Assembly: GCA_039105265.1 (NCBI GenBank)
Contig: JAPFFF010000014.1
Span: 248,001 to 312,000, forward strand
Source of the DNA: Tritrichomonas musculus
Lineage: Eukaryota; Parabasalia; Tritrichomonadida; Tritrichomonadidae
Reading direction: 5' to 3'
DNA length: 64,000 bases
The position numbers and the translations under genes are program-made. This document shows, one piece after another, positions 40,365-52,840 of the stretch. A model generated the notes under the pieces. It searched no databases. It saw nothing but the letters and a program-made list of their open reading frames with translations, and had not been told where the DNA came from. The stretch's first letter is position 1; each line of letters opens with the position of its first letter.

Positions 40365-40958
40365 TTAACATGCACAGCCTTTGTTTGATGTTTTTGACAT
40401 ATCTATTTGCTTGTTATTATTTGCGTTATTTCCTGCTTCACCGCTTGCGAGCGCTCTCCTATAAACAGCTGCAGCTGTTCTCTGGAAAGCTTCTTGAATA
40501 TTTTCTCCCCCTAAAGCAGATGTCTCGAGGTAAGTAAGTTGATGGAGTTGCGCAAAAGATTCTGCTTCGACGTTTGATACGTTTCTTTGATCAACTAAGT
40601 CGCTTTTATTTCCTATTAATGTAACGACAGCGTTAGGATCGCATAAAGCGTGAACATCAGATAACCATTGGCCTAAATCTTCGAAAGATTTCCTATCGGT
40701 AAGATCAAAAACGAGAATAACACCAATTGCAGAGCGAAAATAAGCTTTAGCAATAGATCTAAAACGTTCCTGACCAGCTGTATCCCATATTTGAAGCTTG
40801 ACATTGTTTCCATCGACATCGATTGAAGTTGCAAGAAATTCAACACCGATTGTTGACTGCGATTCTCCAGTGAACACATCATCAACTAAACGTTTAAGGA
40901 TAGCTGTCTTTCCAACGCCACTTGAACCTATGACGATGAACTTATAGTTTCCAGACAT
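40365..40958 (-). CDS. Rab-family small GTPase, Rab4/Rab14-like
   Basis: 197 aa, full length. P-loop G-S-S-G-V-G-K-T near residue 11, switch I S-T-I-G-V-E-F, switch II W-D-T-A-G-Q-E-R-F, guanine-specificity motif G-N-K-S-D-L and E-T-S-A-L. The closest resemblance is to Rab4/Rab14 (Y-K-F-I-V-I-G start, V-K-L-Q-I-W-D-T-A-G, Q-W-L-S-D, T-Y-L-E-T-S-A-L-x-G-E-N). The C-terminus C-A-C is a double-prenylation signal. It acts as a membrane-traffic switch on endosomes or recycling vesicles. The P-loop has Ser-Ser where many Rabs have Asp/Ser-Ala, with no expected loss of GTP binding. It is flanked by long spacers. Confidence 0.95.
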   Translation of the reverse strand: MSGNYKFIVIGSSGVGKTAILKRLVDDVFTGESQSTIGVEFLATSIDVDGNNVKLQIWDTAGQERFRSIAKAYFRSAIGVILVFDLTDRKSFEDLGQWLSDVHALCDPNAVVTLIGNKSDLVDQRNVSNVEAESFAQLHQLTYLETSALGGENIQEAFQRTAAAVYRRALASGEAGNNANNNKQIDMSKTSNKGCAC

Positions 40959-41813
40959 TTATTATTCGATCAAAAAAGTAACTTTTTGACCATATAAGAA
41001 AAATAATTTGAATTTCAACTTTTTCTAAAGTTTTCTGTAAAGTTAATTTTATATTTAAATTTTCAATATAAATAACAACTGAAATTAACTGAATTGTTAG
41101 ATCGTCAAACGGCTCCTACAGTTCAAATTTGAAAGAATTTGATAAGTAGTATTTTTTTTAACTTTAGCTCATTTGTAACATTGGAACTTTTTTGCAAAGA
41201 ACAAATAGAAGTCTCTCATTGTTTTAAAACAGAAATACATAGCGCGAGATCAATTATTTCAAATTATTCGTCAGCTTATTTATATCATCAGCAATTAAAA
41301 TTGTTTTTTAAGCATTTATAAAGAAAAAAATGCTTGATCACCTTTTAATCTTTGCTTTTAAAATATTTTCAGAAGATAATACTATTCTTAATGAAAAAAA
41401 AATCAAATATTCCAAATCTTACAAAATGGTTAAACGTTTTATAATATGAACAATCCATTGGTAAACTCATAAAATTCGAATTTAACCTTGTTTTTAAATT
41501 CATTACGATGATTTAATTTTTTATTCTTTCAATAAAAAAATAGTTTCATAAATTAATTATCAAAAATTAACATTTACTATAATAGGCATGTAAATTCGCA
41601 AGAAAAAGGCGCAAATTTGCGGATTATATAAAATCAAGGGAAAAAATTAAGATCAAAAACAGAATTTAAGATAAAAAATCTTATTTTAAACCTAAAGTGC
41701 CCCCAAATAATAGGGGTCTCATTCCATAAAATTGGGATCGACGATCAAGTTAAGAAAAAATTGAATATTTTTTCAGAAAATATAATTTTAAGAAAAATTT
41801 TTTTTTTCAAATA
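40959..41813. other. Intergenic upstream of the Rab gene
   Basis: CTTTTTTGA on the minus strand (about 40968-40976) lies 10-20 bp before the Rab ATG, resembling the box before other genes. GCGCAAATTTGCG-like symmetry occurs near 41610. No gene supported. Confidence 0.45.
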
Positions 41814-42181
41814 AACTAAGTTTTTTAATTTGTCCCTTCTTATCGTCCTCTCAAATTTGAATAAAGCTAAATATTTTTTTTTAAGTTATTAAGGCATGAA
41901 TACCTTCATTCATTTCAGGTCGAGGCTCCCGCTATTACCTTAACCAATTGGGCTTAGCCCTCAAAAGCTCCCAAAGCTATTTAAAAGGTATTTTTCCTGA
42001 ATAAAAATCTTTTTTATATTCTTTTTTTTTTATTTTCATCTTCTCAAAATTGAAAGATATGGTATTTTAAAAAAAATAATTTGTCCCTACTTATCGTCCT
42101 ACTTTCTGAATACTCATAGAAAATTTGAATTAAAAACTCTCAATTTTTTTGTGAATAAGGTAATAATTAAAAAACTTAGTT
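41814..42181. mobile_element. MITE copy 2 (AACTAAGTTTTTTAATT ends)
   Basis: 368 bp, nearly identical to 18439-18805 in both the ends and the internal TTTGTCCCTnCTTATCG direct repeats; same orientation. Flanked by TA (41812-41813 and 42182-42183). The few substitutions indicate recent dispersal or recent common descent. Confidence 0.9.
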
Positions 42182-43251
42182 TATTTTTTTTCTCAAAATA
42201 AATTTTTATTATCGTTTTCCCTTGAAATTAATTATTTTTTGAATCGACCCCCTTTATTTCTCTCACTTTAACAAGAGCATAATAAGGTAAAGTATTCAAT
42301 TTAAAATCTTTCAAAAAGTGAATGAAAGAATGAGCGTTTTATAACTAATATCATGATTAAAAAAAATCTTGATTGGAGCAATGTTGATAAAAAACAATAA
42401 GTTATAATATTTCGTGTTTGCTTGCTCTTAAATATTTCCATGAATGAAGATATGATAAGGAATATTCATTAGATCAATAGGCACAAGTTGGAAAAAAAGG
42501 CTGATCAACTAGTTTTATTTTGAAATCTTATTATGAAATAAATAAAAAAATCTGGAATCGTGACGTTGCATTTCTTTTTATTGCTAATTTCATTTTTTGA
42601 GTACTTTATTTTTTATACTCCTCAGAAATCTCTTTTTTTCTCACAATTTTTTTCAATTAAAAATATCAAACAACTCAGAAAATCATTATCAATTTTCTTA
42701 GACTTCAATTTTTTTCAAAGAATATTAATTCAATTTTATATCATGGATTGATAATTTTATTTGAAATAAACTTATCAATTTTTTTTTTCTTTTTCAAAAA
42801 ATTAATCTATATTTTTTTTTATATTGAACGTCAATTTAATCTATATATTTAGGGAATATATTTATTTCCTTATATTTTATATTATATAATAATATTTCAA
42901 GTCATCCTGCATTTTTCATACCTAACTATGCTCTCTTTAACATCATAAAAATTTTAAATAAAATTTTAATAATAAAAATAGGTCAATAAAAAGGTCAAAT
43001 TTCGTTGTCATTTTTACCAAAAATACGTTATATCGAAAAATATTGTACGTTAGCGCAACTATTTTTGAATGAAAATTTGAATAGTTTACAAAATTCACAA
43101 TTTCCAAATTTAAGTTTTCTGGAAGCAAAATATTGTCAATTGGAAAGTGGTGGTATGTTTAAATATATAATTACTATATGATTAAATTTTAGTTAATTGG
43201 ATAAAGAAACAATTAATATTTAAGTAAATATTATCAAAATAAAAATGACTA
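42182..43251. other. A+T-rich spacer, no feature seen
   Basis: Homopolymer-rich, about 80% A+T or more. Small frames at 42560 and 42943 have the Phe/Ile/Asn/Lys composition expected by chance. Confidence 0.5.
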
Positions 43252-43545
43252 CAGTGGTGTTTCAAAATTGAAAAATGTTTTTTAACTAAAAAAACCCACT
43301 TTTTGAATTTAATCTTTCTGAAAATATATAAACTTTTTCAAAAAAAATCGAAAAAAAAAATAATTTTGAGAAGTTTTATTTCAAAAAGTAGATTTTTTAT
43401 TTTCAAACCTTTATTGAATAACCCGATAACTTTTTGAATGCTTGAATAGAAATTTTATTTTATTTTTGAATTGTTATTTGGATTGCTATTTTTAAAAAGT
43501 CAATTTTTTATTTTCGCAACGTTTTTGAATTATGAAACACTAATG
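43252..43545. mobile_element. MITE, Tc1/mariner type (CAGTGGTGTTTC ends)
   Basis: Left CAGTGGTGTTTCAAAATT and right end (reverse complement CATTAGTGTTTCATAATT) match over about 30 bp with roughly 80% identity. TA flanks at 43250-43251 and 43546-43547. 294 bp, noncoding. The divergent ends suggest an older insertion than the other MITEs. Confidence 0.65.
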
Positions 43546-44106
43546 TATAAAAAAAAACTATTTATTCAAATTATCTCATCGCCAGCGATTTAGGATAGGC
43601 TAAAAATACCGAATATTGTTAAATTAATCTGTTTTAAACACGCAAATCATAAAAATAATTGTTTTAATTGACTTTTATTTTTGATCGTCAAATCTGATAT
43701 CTTTTTGTATGAATTTATAAACGTTCATTTCATCGGTTATTTTAATTCATGTTAGTTTGTTGATAATTTGCTATTACTTAAAAAATCAAATTATTCATTT
43801 ATTGCTGGAAAAAAAGCAAATAAAATAGTTTTTTTTCCTTAACGTCTTTTTGTCAGATTTTCATTTAAAATGAACATTTTACCTAATATGAACAGTACTG
43901 TTCATTTTAGGTAATATTTTTTATTCAATTATAATTATAATTATAGTCAAAACTAAAAAAATAATGCATATTCATTATAATAACAATATTTATCTTTACA
44001 TAATAAGTCTGAAAAATATATTAAATAAATAATTATTTATTTACATATATTAGTTTTATCTATAAGTGAAATGCTTTTCCGGGGTTCTCTAATATAAAAA
44101 ATACCA

Positions 44107-45490
44107 CTAGAAGAAAACAAATAAATAATTGTTTTCAAATGTAGAATTGTATTCAATATATTCAAAATGTCCAATATATAAATCTGATTTAATATTTTCT
44201 ATATCAACGAAATGAGGAACTTTTATTGTTTCAAGATTAAAGCAATTATAAAATGCAAGAGATTCTATTATTTTAACATTTGGGAAATACATATTTCCCA
44301 ATAAGCGGCAACTCATAAAAGCTGCTTCTCTTATGATTTCAACAGATGGTATTTCAATATTTTGCAAATTAATGCATGAGTTAAATGCACATATTCCAAT
44401 AGTTTTTACAGATAAAGGTATTGATACGTTTTTTAATTTGACACAATTATGAAATGTTTTATCTGGTATTTCGGTTATTAAATATTGAATTTCTATATGT
44501 TCTAATTTTGAACAACTTTGAAAAACTCCTTTTCCTAAATATATAACTGATGATGGGATTATAATTGATATTAGAGATGTACAAGAAGAAAAACAATAAC
44601 TTTCAATTCTTTTTACTGAAGATGGAATTATATCCTTCGAATGCATTATTTCCAAATGATTCTGTTGATGGTGGAATAGATATTTGTTGAGAAAAATGAT
44701 CATATGAGGTAATCTTTCGAATTGTTTCATTTTTGTGAAATGAAAAAGGAATTATTTCATTCGTTTTTGACATTAATAAATGAAAAATTACTTTATTATT
44801 ATTGTCTAATGATAAACAAAATGCTGATAAACTCTTTTTTTTTATTAACATATTCTAACTTTGCATAATAAATAAAGAGTTTAACGATTTTTATATAATT
44901 AAATTGACATGCGCAATAAAAAATGAATTCATTATCATCAATATTATCAAATAAATCAGAAAAATTACGATATTGGAAGCAAAATGTTATATTGTTTCGA
45001 TAATAATCATCATTAATATTTTTAATAATATTCATTTCGGTTATTTTATTATTTAAAACATATTCAGCAATTTCATTATGATGGCATTTAATTGATTCTT
45101 CAAGGCATGGTTGATATGAATGATGATAACTTTTACAATTTTTTTTATTATCAAACATATGTCTTGGGTTAATATGATTTTCTTCAAGAAGGTGAATTAT
45201 ATTAGCATTTCGTCCATGAATCGTGTAAAGCCATATAAATGGTGTCATTTTTGCATTGTTTATTCTTAATTATTGAAATATTTGTAATGATCATTATTTG
45301 ATTATCGCTGTGTCTTTATTTTCCAATAAAAAAGAATTTGTTTCAAAAATGGATGATGGTATAATTGATGAAATTGATATGCTATTTTTATTCATATATG
45401 TAATAAATTCAACGATCTCATCATTTCTAATTAACTGACATATTTTGGATGAGTTTTCTCCAATTTTCCTGTTTTCTTCATAGTCAATAA
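44107..45490 (-). pseudogene. DUF3447/ankyrin plus BspA-like LRR gene, broken
   Basis: Reading from 45490 leftwards: I-G-E-N-S-S-K-I-C-Q-L-I-R-N-D, then I-P-S-S-I-F-E-T-N-S-F, typical of DUF3447; then (45248-44799) ankyrin-like helices E-E-S-I-K-C-H-H-N-E-I-A-E-Y-V-L and F-Y-C-A-C-Q-F-N-Y-I-K-I-V-K-L-F-I; then (44851-44107) BspA-type LRR_5 repeats such as I-P-S-S-V-K-R-I-E-S-Y-C-F-S-S-C-T-S-L and V-K-T-I-G-I-C-A-F-N-S-C. The parts lie in the right order but in three or four frames, so at least two frameshifts and a stop disable it. Trichomonad BspA proteins are linked to surface or adhesion roles. An ankyrin-to-BspA fusion is plausible, but two adjacent relics cannot be excluded. Confidence 0.75.
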
Positions 45491-48197
45491 AATTATCGAG
45501 AAAAAATCATGTTTAATTATTTTTTGAAAATTCATTCAATTTTTTTTTCAATATCAATTCAATTTTATTTTTTTACGATCATAACAAGGTGAAAACATTG
45601 AAAATTGACCTTGTGTGATTTATAATATCTTTTTTTCATTTTTCAAATTTTGGGACAATAAAGTCAAATGATCATATTTTTCCATTCTATTGTTAGTTGC
45701 CATTTGCGAATGCCTTTATTTCAAATTAATATTTCAGTGTTTTTTTTTTTCTTTTTAATATAATTGAAATGTTATTCCATCACATAAAATATTCAAAGGA
45801 TTGATCAAGCATTGAATTCATTTTTCATTTGATGCATCTTCGGCTTTTTCATCTATTTTCAAAAAGTAGGATTATGAAAAAAATCTTTATGAAAACTTTT
45901 TTGGCGATAAAGAAAGTTCTCATTTTCATATCATTTGAAATAAATGATTTCATTGACTTTGAAAGCTTTTTACTTTTGTATGTTATAATTGGATGCTAAC
46001 TACTTTTATTAATTTTACTATTCCTATTAATAAAAGCTGCAGATTGAAATTTAAATCATTGAATGAAAATCTGTGAAAACTATATTTGCAATGTTTGATG
46101 CGTGCTTTTAACTCTATTCGATTATGTTGCCATTTGATAATTTGATCAAGTAATACAAATCGGAAAATTGATTGCAAAAAAATTGTAAATCTTATAAAAT
46201 CAAGGCTGATTTGATATAAATTTATTTATTTGGACAAATATATATACAAAAAGTTGTATTTGAGGGCTTGTAACATGAATCCATTGATTCCAAGTTACAT
46301 TTTTAATAAAATTACATAAAAAGATAATATAATTGGCATTTTATCAATAGAATCGCTCAAAAATCGTAAGTATTACTTTGATATTTAAATATTTATTTAA
46401 AAAGAAATCAAAAACAAAAATATATACGAAATCAACGTTTTCCACAAATCCTAGATGAATTAAACTCAATTCCATTGATCGATTTATGATTTTTATAAAA
46501 ATATAAAATATTTCCCAATCTCATAGAATTCAGAAAAGTCAACTTTTTTGAATCCAGTTGGCCCACAATAAACTATTTGTACGATTTATAGTATATATTC
46601 CATATAAGAATAAAAATTTTATAAATTTTTGAATATTTGAATGTAAATTTCAATATTGAGAAAATAACCACCAAAACAATTTAAAAAGTTGATGGTTTGA
46701 AAATCATATAACATGACAAATGATTTAAAATAGCTTGTTTTATATTGGATAAACATAATCACAGTCCATCATCACATAGTCAGCCAAAATCAATCAAATA
46801 ATGAATTTTTTCAATCTTCGATTTGAATGATTGATGAAAAAAGTTCAATGATTTCTTTTATCCAATTCCTAATTTCATTTCAATGCATTGATTATGAATT
46901 TATCTATTAGTAAGTGAAAATAATTTCACCTTGGCTTCTTTTCAAAGCTATTTTAAGTATACAAAAAATTTTTTGCAATTCACATCAACATTTTCATCCT
47001 GGATCGCATTTCCAATTAATCCGACTTTGCATTAGTCATTGCTTGTTTTTTTTTTTTTTTTTTTGAAATCAGATAATACACATTACATACTTTTCTAAAA
47101 CATAAATATGCAGAGATATTACATAATGATAATCATATTTGTCTCTTTTGAAATCCTAAAAATTTTTAAAAAAAATTTGAATCATTTTTTTTTTTATTCT
47201 TTATTTAATTGGCCAAATTGGAAAAGGATCTTCAAAAAAGAAGACACTTTTTTAAAATTCATCAAAGCACTATTAATTGATTGAAAACCCAGATGTTATT
47301 TGCAAAAATATATTTTTAGATAAATATCTTTTGATAATTACTGGTAATATTTCAAATTTTCATTGATATAATAAATCATCCAAGAGTTATAATATAAAAT
47401 CAAGACGAGCTTCATTTAAATCAAAACAAGTCAAAATTTACAAATATCAATATTACATTGTATTAAAGTGAACAAAGATCTGATGCATTTGCTTATTTTA
47501 GATGGAAATTTTGTGAAAGGTCAAATAAAATGAAAGAATAAACAGTAATAGGTGATATTGAAAAACATGGATAAAATTTTAATTGTAATAATTATTTGAA
47601 AGCTTAGTATGGTATTAACTGATATTTTTAATAGAAAAAATTTCAAAATATATTCAAAATTGATAAAAATATATTTAGTAAGATAGTGAAAAAATATATG
47701 ATCCTTTGTCTAAAAAATTATTATACATATAAAAATAAATCAAAATAATTTCTTATTCAAATATAAAATAGAAAAAGTTTTATATCATTAAATTAAAAAT
47801 ATCTCGTTATATCAATTCTCTATTAAGAAATAAATTTCTTTTTATTACTTATTCATTATCATTATAAATTATTTTTTGATAAGGTTCGTATTTTTTCTCT
47901 GATAACAGATATTTCAAGATAAAATATTCTTGAAAAAAAGAAATTAATGATAAAATAATTATCAAAAACTAGAGCATTATAATAACATTAAAAATTTTGT
48001 TTGATAAACATTTAAAAACGTCCTTTTTGATCTCCATAATTTAACAAATATAGTATGGAGTATACAACTTTTTGATAAAAAATAAATCTTGTGATTAGAA
48101 AAATTCAAAAACGAAAAAAATAAAAATCAATGAAAAATTGAAATAAAATAGAAAATTATTAGATTCAAAATTTGTTCGATCATAGTTTAAAAATTGA
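45491..48197. other. Gene-poor A+T-rich DNA (2.7 kb)
   Basis: No convincing ORF, RNA or repeat ends. Poly-T and poly-A runs are frequent (for example 47047-47064). CAACTTTTTGATAA at about 48065 precedes the next gene by 130 bp. Confidence 0.5.
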
Positions 48198-48785
48198 ATG
48201 AATGCTAATAAGCTGACAGTGAATGAACTCCTCGAAGATGAAGAGGAAAGACCAAAAACAAGTAATGCAGGACGAGTGCATAGTACAGATACAGAAGCAG
48301 AAGCAGAAGCAGAAGCAGAAAGTGAACGACAACAAGAAAAATTTTCAGGAAGAAGAATGAAAGAAAACAAAAACATTAACATTGAATATGAAGCAAAACA
48401 AGAAAATAAAAATGATAAGAAAAACAGGAATGGATTTGAGAGATTAATTTCACGACTTCCAAGTTACGAGTATGAAATTCCGACAAAAACTAAAAATCAA
48501 CGAAATCAAAAGAACAAAATATCAGATGATAGGTATTATAATATTGATAAACTTAAAACAGACAACAATCGATTTATCAGTTATTTAGACGCGTTTTCAT
48601 ATATTGCAGAACATTGTCAAAAGTATCATGAGAAATACACACGAGATAAATGTCGTCAATATTTGAAAGAATGCTATATCATTGATTTTTCACATGATGA
48701 ATTCATTCCAATTTTAACACATCTTTCACAAAAAGAATTCAACAAATACTTTTCGAAGACACAACGCGAACTAAAATATATGTAA
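48198..48785 (+). CDS. Unknown family, type A copy 1
   Basis: 195 aa. N-terminus M-N-A-N-K-L-T-V-N-E-L-L-E-D-E-E-E-R-P; then a hexanucleotide-encoded A-E-A-E-A-E tract; a basic disordered part; then, from about residue 85, a conserved domain shared with all five family copies: L-P-S-Y-E-Y-E-I-P, D-A-F-S-Y-I-A-E-H-C-Q-K-Y-H, C-R-Q-Y-L-K-E-C-Y-I-I-D-F-S-H-D-E-F-I-P-I and F-N-K-Y-F-S-K-T-Q-R-E-L-K-Y. I do not recognise the domain; its regular Cys/His/aromatic pattern suggests a compact helical fold. The gene and its 3' flank are repeated in inverted orientation at 51390-52122. It is flanked by long noncoding DNA. Confidence 0.8.
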   Translation: MNANKLTVNELLEDEEERPKTSNAGRVHSTDTEAEAEAEAESERQQEKFSGRRMKENKNINIEYEAKQENKNDKKNRNGFERLISRLPSYEYEIPTKTKNQRNQKNKISDDRYYNIDKLKTDNNRFISYLDAFSYIAEHCQKYHEKYTRDKCRQYLKECYIIDFSHDEFIPILTHLSQKEFNKYFSKTQRELKYM

Positions 48786-51389
48786 ACAAATATTAGCAGT
48801 TTTTTATATTAATGACGACCTAAGGACTCAATGTTAAATAAATCTACAACAAAAATGTTTTAAAAACACTAATAAAACGCAACCATTTTTAATATTTTTA
48901 TTATATAAAAATCTAACCGTTAAATTCCATTCAATTTTCTTTTTATCTTCATAATCATCAATTCTTATTAATTTTTAAATTCCAATGAAATGTGAATTGA
49001 ATCACTGAACTTTGGATTGCGAACTGAAAAAGCTATTTGTGTTTTTTATTCAAAAAGTGTAAGAGGTAAAAAATCTGTCAAATAAAAGTTCAATTTTTTC
49101 TCATTCAAAAAAATATTTATTAATAAATTTTGAGCCATATTAATGATTGTACAACTGTACATTAATATAATATTAAAAAGCCTGTAAATACTTTAAGTGT
49201 AATTAGAATGGAAGTCATTGTTTCAATCAATGTTTTCATACATTTTTTTTTATTGAGAACAAAAAAGCGATTATATATCTACCAAATAAACATTATTTCA
49301 ATACAATAAAAATATATAATATAGAGTTCTTGCATGTTAATTCGCATCTTCAAAAAGATAAGATGGAAGTCATCTTTATATGATAGTTTCATTCAATATT
49401 GACTCGCCAATGTGAATTTCAAATAAAAATTCTTTATCGGGCAAGTAATTTTCAAAATGGAGAGAGAAAGAAAAGAAATTGATTAATTCTCTTAAATGAT
49501 TCAAGTTAAATAGGTTTAACAAAACGTAATTATATGTTTTATGTTTTTATCATTAAAGCATAGCATGATATTCACATATGTACTGAGAGTCAATGACCAG
49601 CAAAAATAAATAAAAAAGTTTTTATCTCGAGAAACAGGTTATAATTCACTGGTATTTTATTAAGGCTCAATTAAATCAAAAATAAGAGAATTTCTGAATG
49701 AACTTGCTCAAGAAAATATTATTTTTATATTTAACTTTAGAATATAAAAAAATTGAACAGAAATTAATGGGATTAAATTATAAAGCAATATTTTTATAAA
49801 ATGTAAAAGGATATTCTTGGTTTCAAGCTTTTTTTTTTTTGATAACAAATAATTCCAAGCAAACCATTTAAAGAGAATACCAATATATGCATATTTGTAG
49901 TATTAATAATGAGTACGATGGATAATTCGATAGAATTTTGTTTTCATTTGGAATTTCATTAATTGATTTTTAAAAAGAAAATTTAGAGCCTAGATCAATT
50001 TCACATGTTTATTTGTTCATATTTAAATTAAAAATTGAAATATTATTGACAATAAATTGATGAATCTGGTAATAAGAATAGTTTAAAAATTTTTGTTATG
50101 AACTTTTGTATTCAGAAAATTTAATTTTTTTATTTTTCTGAAAATTTAAATCCCTCTCAACAAATAATGAAGAATTCTCAAATCAATCTTAGAAATTTTC
50201 AATAAAGTAAGATTGTATAAATAAAATATGAATATTAGGATAATATATTTTATTTCTGTGTTTTTATTATATTTTAATAATTTTATAAATATATTTATTT
50301 TTATTTAAGCATATAAAAATATTAGTTTTTATTATTTCATGGTATATCTATATACAAATAAAATGATGTGATAAATTGAAATTTTTTCCATATTGAAAAA
50401 ATTTTCAAAATAAAATTTTTTAAAAATACTTTTTTTCTCCATTTTTCAAAAATTTGATAAATAAATGAATATGATTTATTTCCAAAAATTGTTTTTTAAA
50501 TTTTTTCGTATTATTTATCAAATAATTATTTTTAATAAAAAGCGCATTAAACGATGCTTTAATGAACTCAATTTAATTCTATAAAATATCAAAAAACAAA
50601 TTTTTGGAGATTCAAGTTTTTAAAATATTATCGTTCTAATTCTTTGATTGCACGTTGCGTTTGTATTATTTTGATTTGGACTCTAGATATAGCTCTAAAT
50701 TCTAAAGTTTGGTTCGATGCACTTGACTTTTCTTTTTTTTTTTTTTTGATAACATAATAATATTTATTTCGCCCTGTATTTAAAATTCTGTTTAAAATAG
50801 AAAATCAGAAAAACTAAAAGGTACCTATGTATAAAATAGCTGTAGTTTGCTTTTAAATTTATGATAAATTGTATTTTACGCCGATTTCTTTGTAAATAAC
50901 TGAAATGCATGAATGAAATTTTTTGTTCTTCTTTGGCTGCCCTTTATTCTCACTGTTTTTTAAAAAGTTAAGTTTATTAGCATTCATTCATATACGAATG
51001 AAAAATAAAAAATAAACGATATTGATTTGACAATTACGATAATTAATCAAGAAGCAATGTTGAACGAAAAATTGAAAATTTTTGGTCAAATGCAAATCGA
51101 CATTTTCATGTATAAACCGATGAAAATAGACATTTAAGTGACAAAAAAACGATAATACATCAAGTTCAAAATTGTTGGTTGATTAACTATAAAAAAAAAT
51201 TTGCTTAAAATTGTTTGATGATGAAAAAAGTCGTCTTTCTCAAATGCCTCAATTCCATTGAATTAGATGACTAATTATTTTGAAATAAAAGTTTCTTGCC
51301 AAATAGTTAAACAATCTTAAAAGTATAATAAGATCATTATAGCAAATATATAGAAGATTAATTAATGTAATGTAAAAGGTAAAAAAGAA
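48786..51389. other. Noncoding DNA between inverted gene copies
   Basis: About 150 bp after the type A gene belong to the duplicated 3' flank. The rest is A+T-rich with homopolymer runs (for example 49830, 50740). No gene, RNA or element ends found. Confidence 0.5.
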
Positions 51390-51540
51390 AATTGAATTGA
51401 ATTTAACGGTTAGATTTTTATATAATAAAAATATTAAAAATGGCTCCGTTTTATTAGTGTTTTTAAAACATTTTTGTTGTAGATTTATTTAACATTGAGT
51501 CTTTAGGTCGTCATTAATATAAAAAACTGCTAATATTTGT

Positions 51541-52122
51541 TTACATATATTTTAGTTCGCGTTGTGTCTTCGAAAAGTATTTGTTGAATTCTTTTTGTGA
51601 AAGATGTGTTAAAATTGGAATGAATTCATCATGTGAAAAATCAATGATATAACATTCTTTCAAATATTGACGACATTTATCTCGTGTGTATTTCTCATGA
51701 TACTTTTGACAATGTTCTGCAATATATGAAAACGCGTCTAAATAACTGATAAATCGATTGTTGTCTGTTTTAAGTTTATCAATATTATAATACCTATCAT
51801 CTGAGATTTTGTTCTTTTGATTTCGTTGATTTTTAGTTTTCGGAGGAATTTCATACTCGTAACTTGGAAGTCGTGAAATTAATCTCTCAAATCCATTCCT
51901 GTTTTTCTTATCATTTTTATTTTCTTGTTTTGCTTCATATTCAATGTTAATGTTTTTGTTTTCTTTCATTCTTCTTCCTGAAAATTTTTCTTGTCGTTGT
52001 TCACTTTCTGCTTCTGCTTCTGCTTCTGTATCTGTACTATGCACTCGCCCTACATTACTTGTTTTTGGTCTTTCCTCTTCATCTTCGAGGAGTTCATTCA
52101 CTGTGGGCCTATAAGTGTTCAT
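51541..52122 (-). CDS. Unknown family, type A copy 2
   Basis: 193 aa, nearly identical to the copy at 48198. Differences cluster in the N-terminus (M-N-T-Y-R-P-T-V) and the A-E tract, which is one repeat shorter; the C-terminal domain is identical. The frame is intact. About 150 bp downstream of the stop are also conserved with the 48198 copy, so the pair forms an inverted duplication with arms of about 740 bp. Upstream, ATCAAAAAGTTCTTCAACTA (52228) is shared with the 56836 copy, probably a promoter. Confidence 0.8.
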   Translation of the reverse strand: MNTYRPTVNELLEDEEERPKTSNVGRVHSTDTEAEAEAESEQRQEKFSGRRMKENKNINIEYEAKQENKNDKKNRNGFERLISRLPSYEYEIPPKTKNQRNQKNKISDDRYYNIDKLKTDNNRFISYLDAFSYIAEHCQKYHEKYTRDKCRQYLKECYIIDFSHDEFIPILTHLSQKEFNKYFSKTQRELKYM

Positions 52123-52752
52123 TTAATTTTTTTAATGATAAAATTAATTTTGAATTAACTTTCTTTTCTCAATTTTTCAATCAACACAAAATTGAGTTAA
52201 TATTATTTTATCAATTTTTCAATAATCATATCAAAAAGTTCTTCAACTAATTATTTTAATTTCTCTTCTTTCATATATATTTTACTTTTAATCATATGAA
52301 CATAAATATCTTAACGTAATTAAATCAACCGTTTTCATTATTTGAATAAATCATTGAAAAAAAATTAAACGGTTTGACCAAAGGAAAAGTTTTGTATACT
52401 TTTGAACCAAAAATATGAATGAACATAACATTTTTTAGTTTTATTATTTCCTTTAAACTTAATTACTTAATTATTATTCATTTTTTAGAAAGGATTTATT
52501 TTATTAAATAATTTCTCTCAAAATTTCAAATAATAAATGCATTTTATCTCGTTTAAAGAAATATATTTATATTTATAAATGATATAATTATAATTTTATA
52601 GATGGTTATTATATTATGAAGAAATTGTTACTTGAAATAGTTTTTGGTTTATACGATATATTAATAAAATATTTTTACTTTCAAAATTTTTATTATATTT
52701 TTTTATTTTTTCCCACTCTAATTTATAACCATTTAAAGTATAAAATATATTA
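52123..52752. other. Spacer between type A copy 2 and type B copy 1
   Basis: A+T-rich promoter region of the type A gene and 3' region of the type B gene. The part from about 52700 rightwards is nearly identical to 57980 onwards, belonging to a direct duplication. Confidence 0.6.
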
Positions 52753-52840
52753 TTATTGGAACATATATGAATATATATAAAGTAAGATAAAAGAATGAGG
52801 AAAGATATAATATTTATTACAATAATAAAGAAATAAAAAA

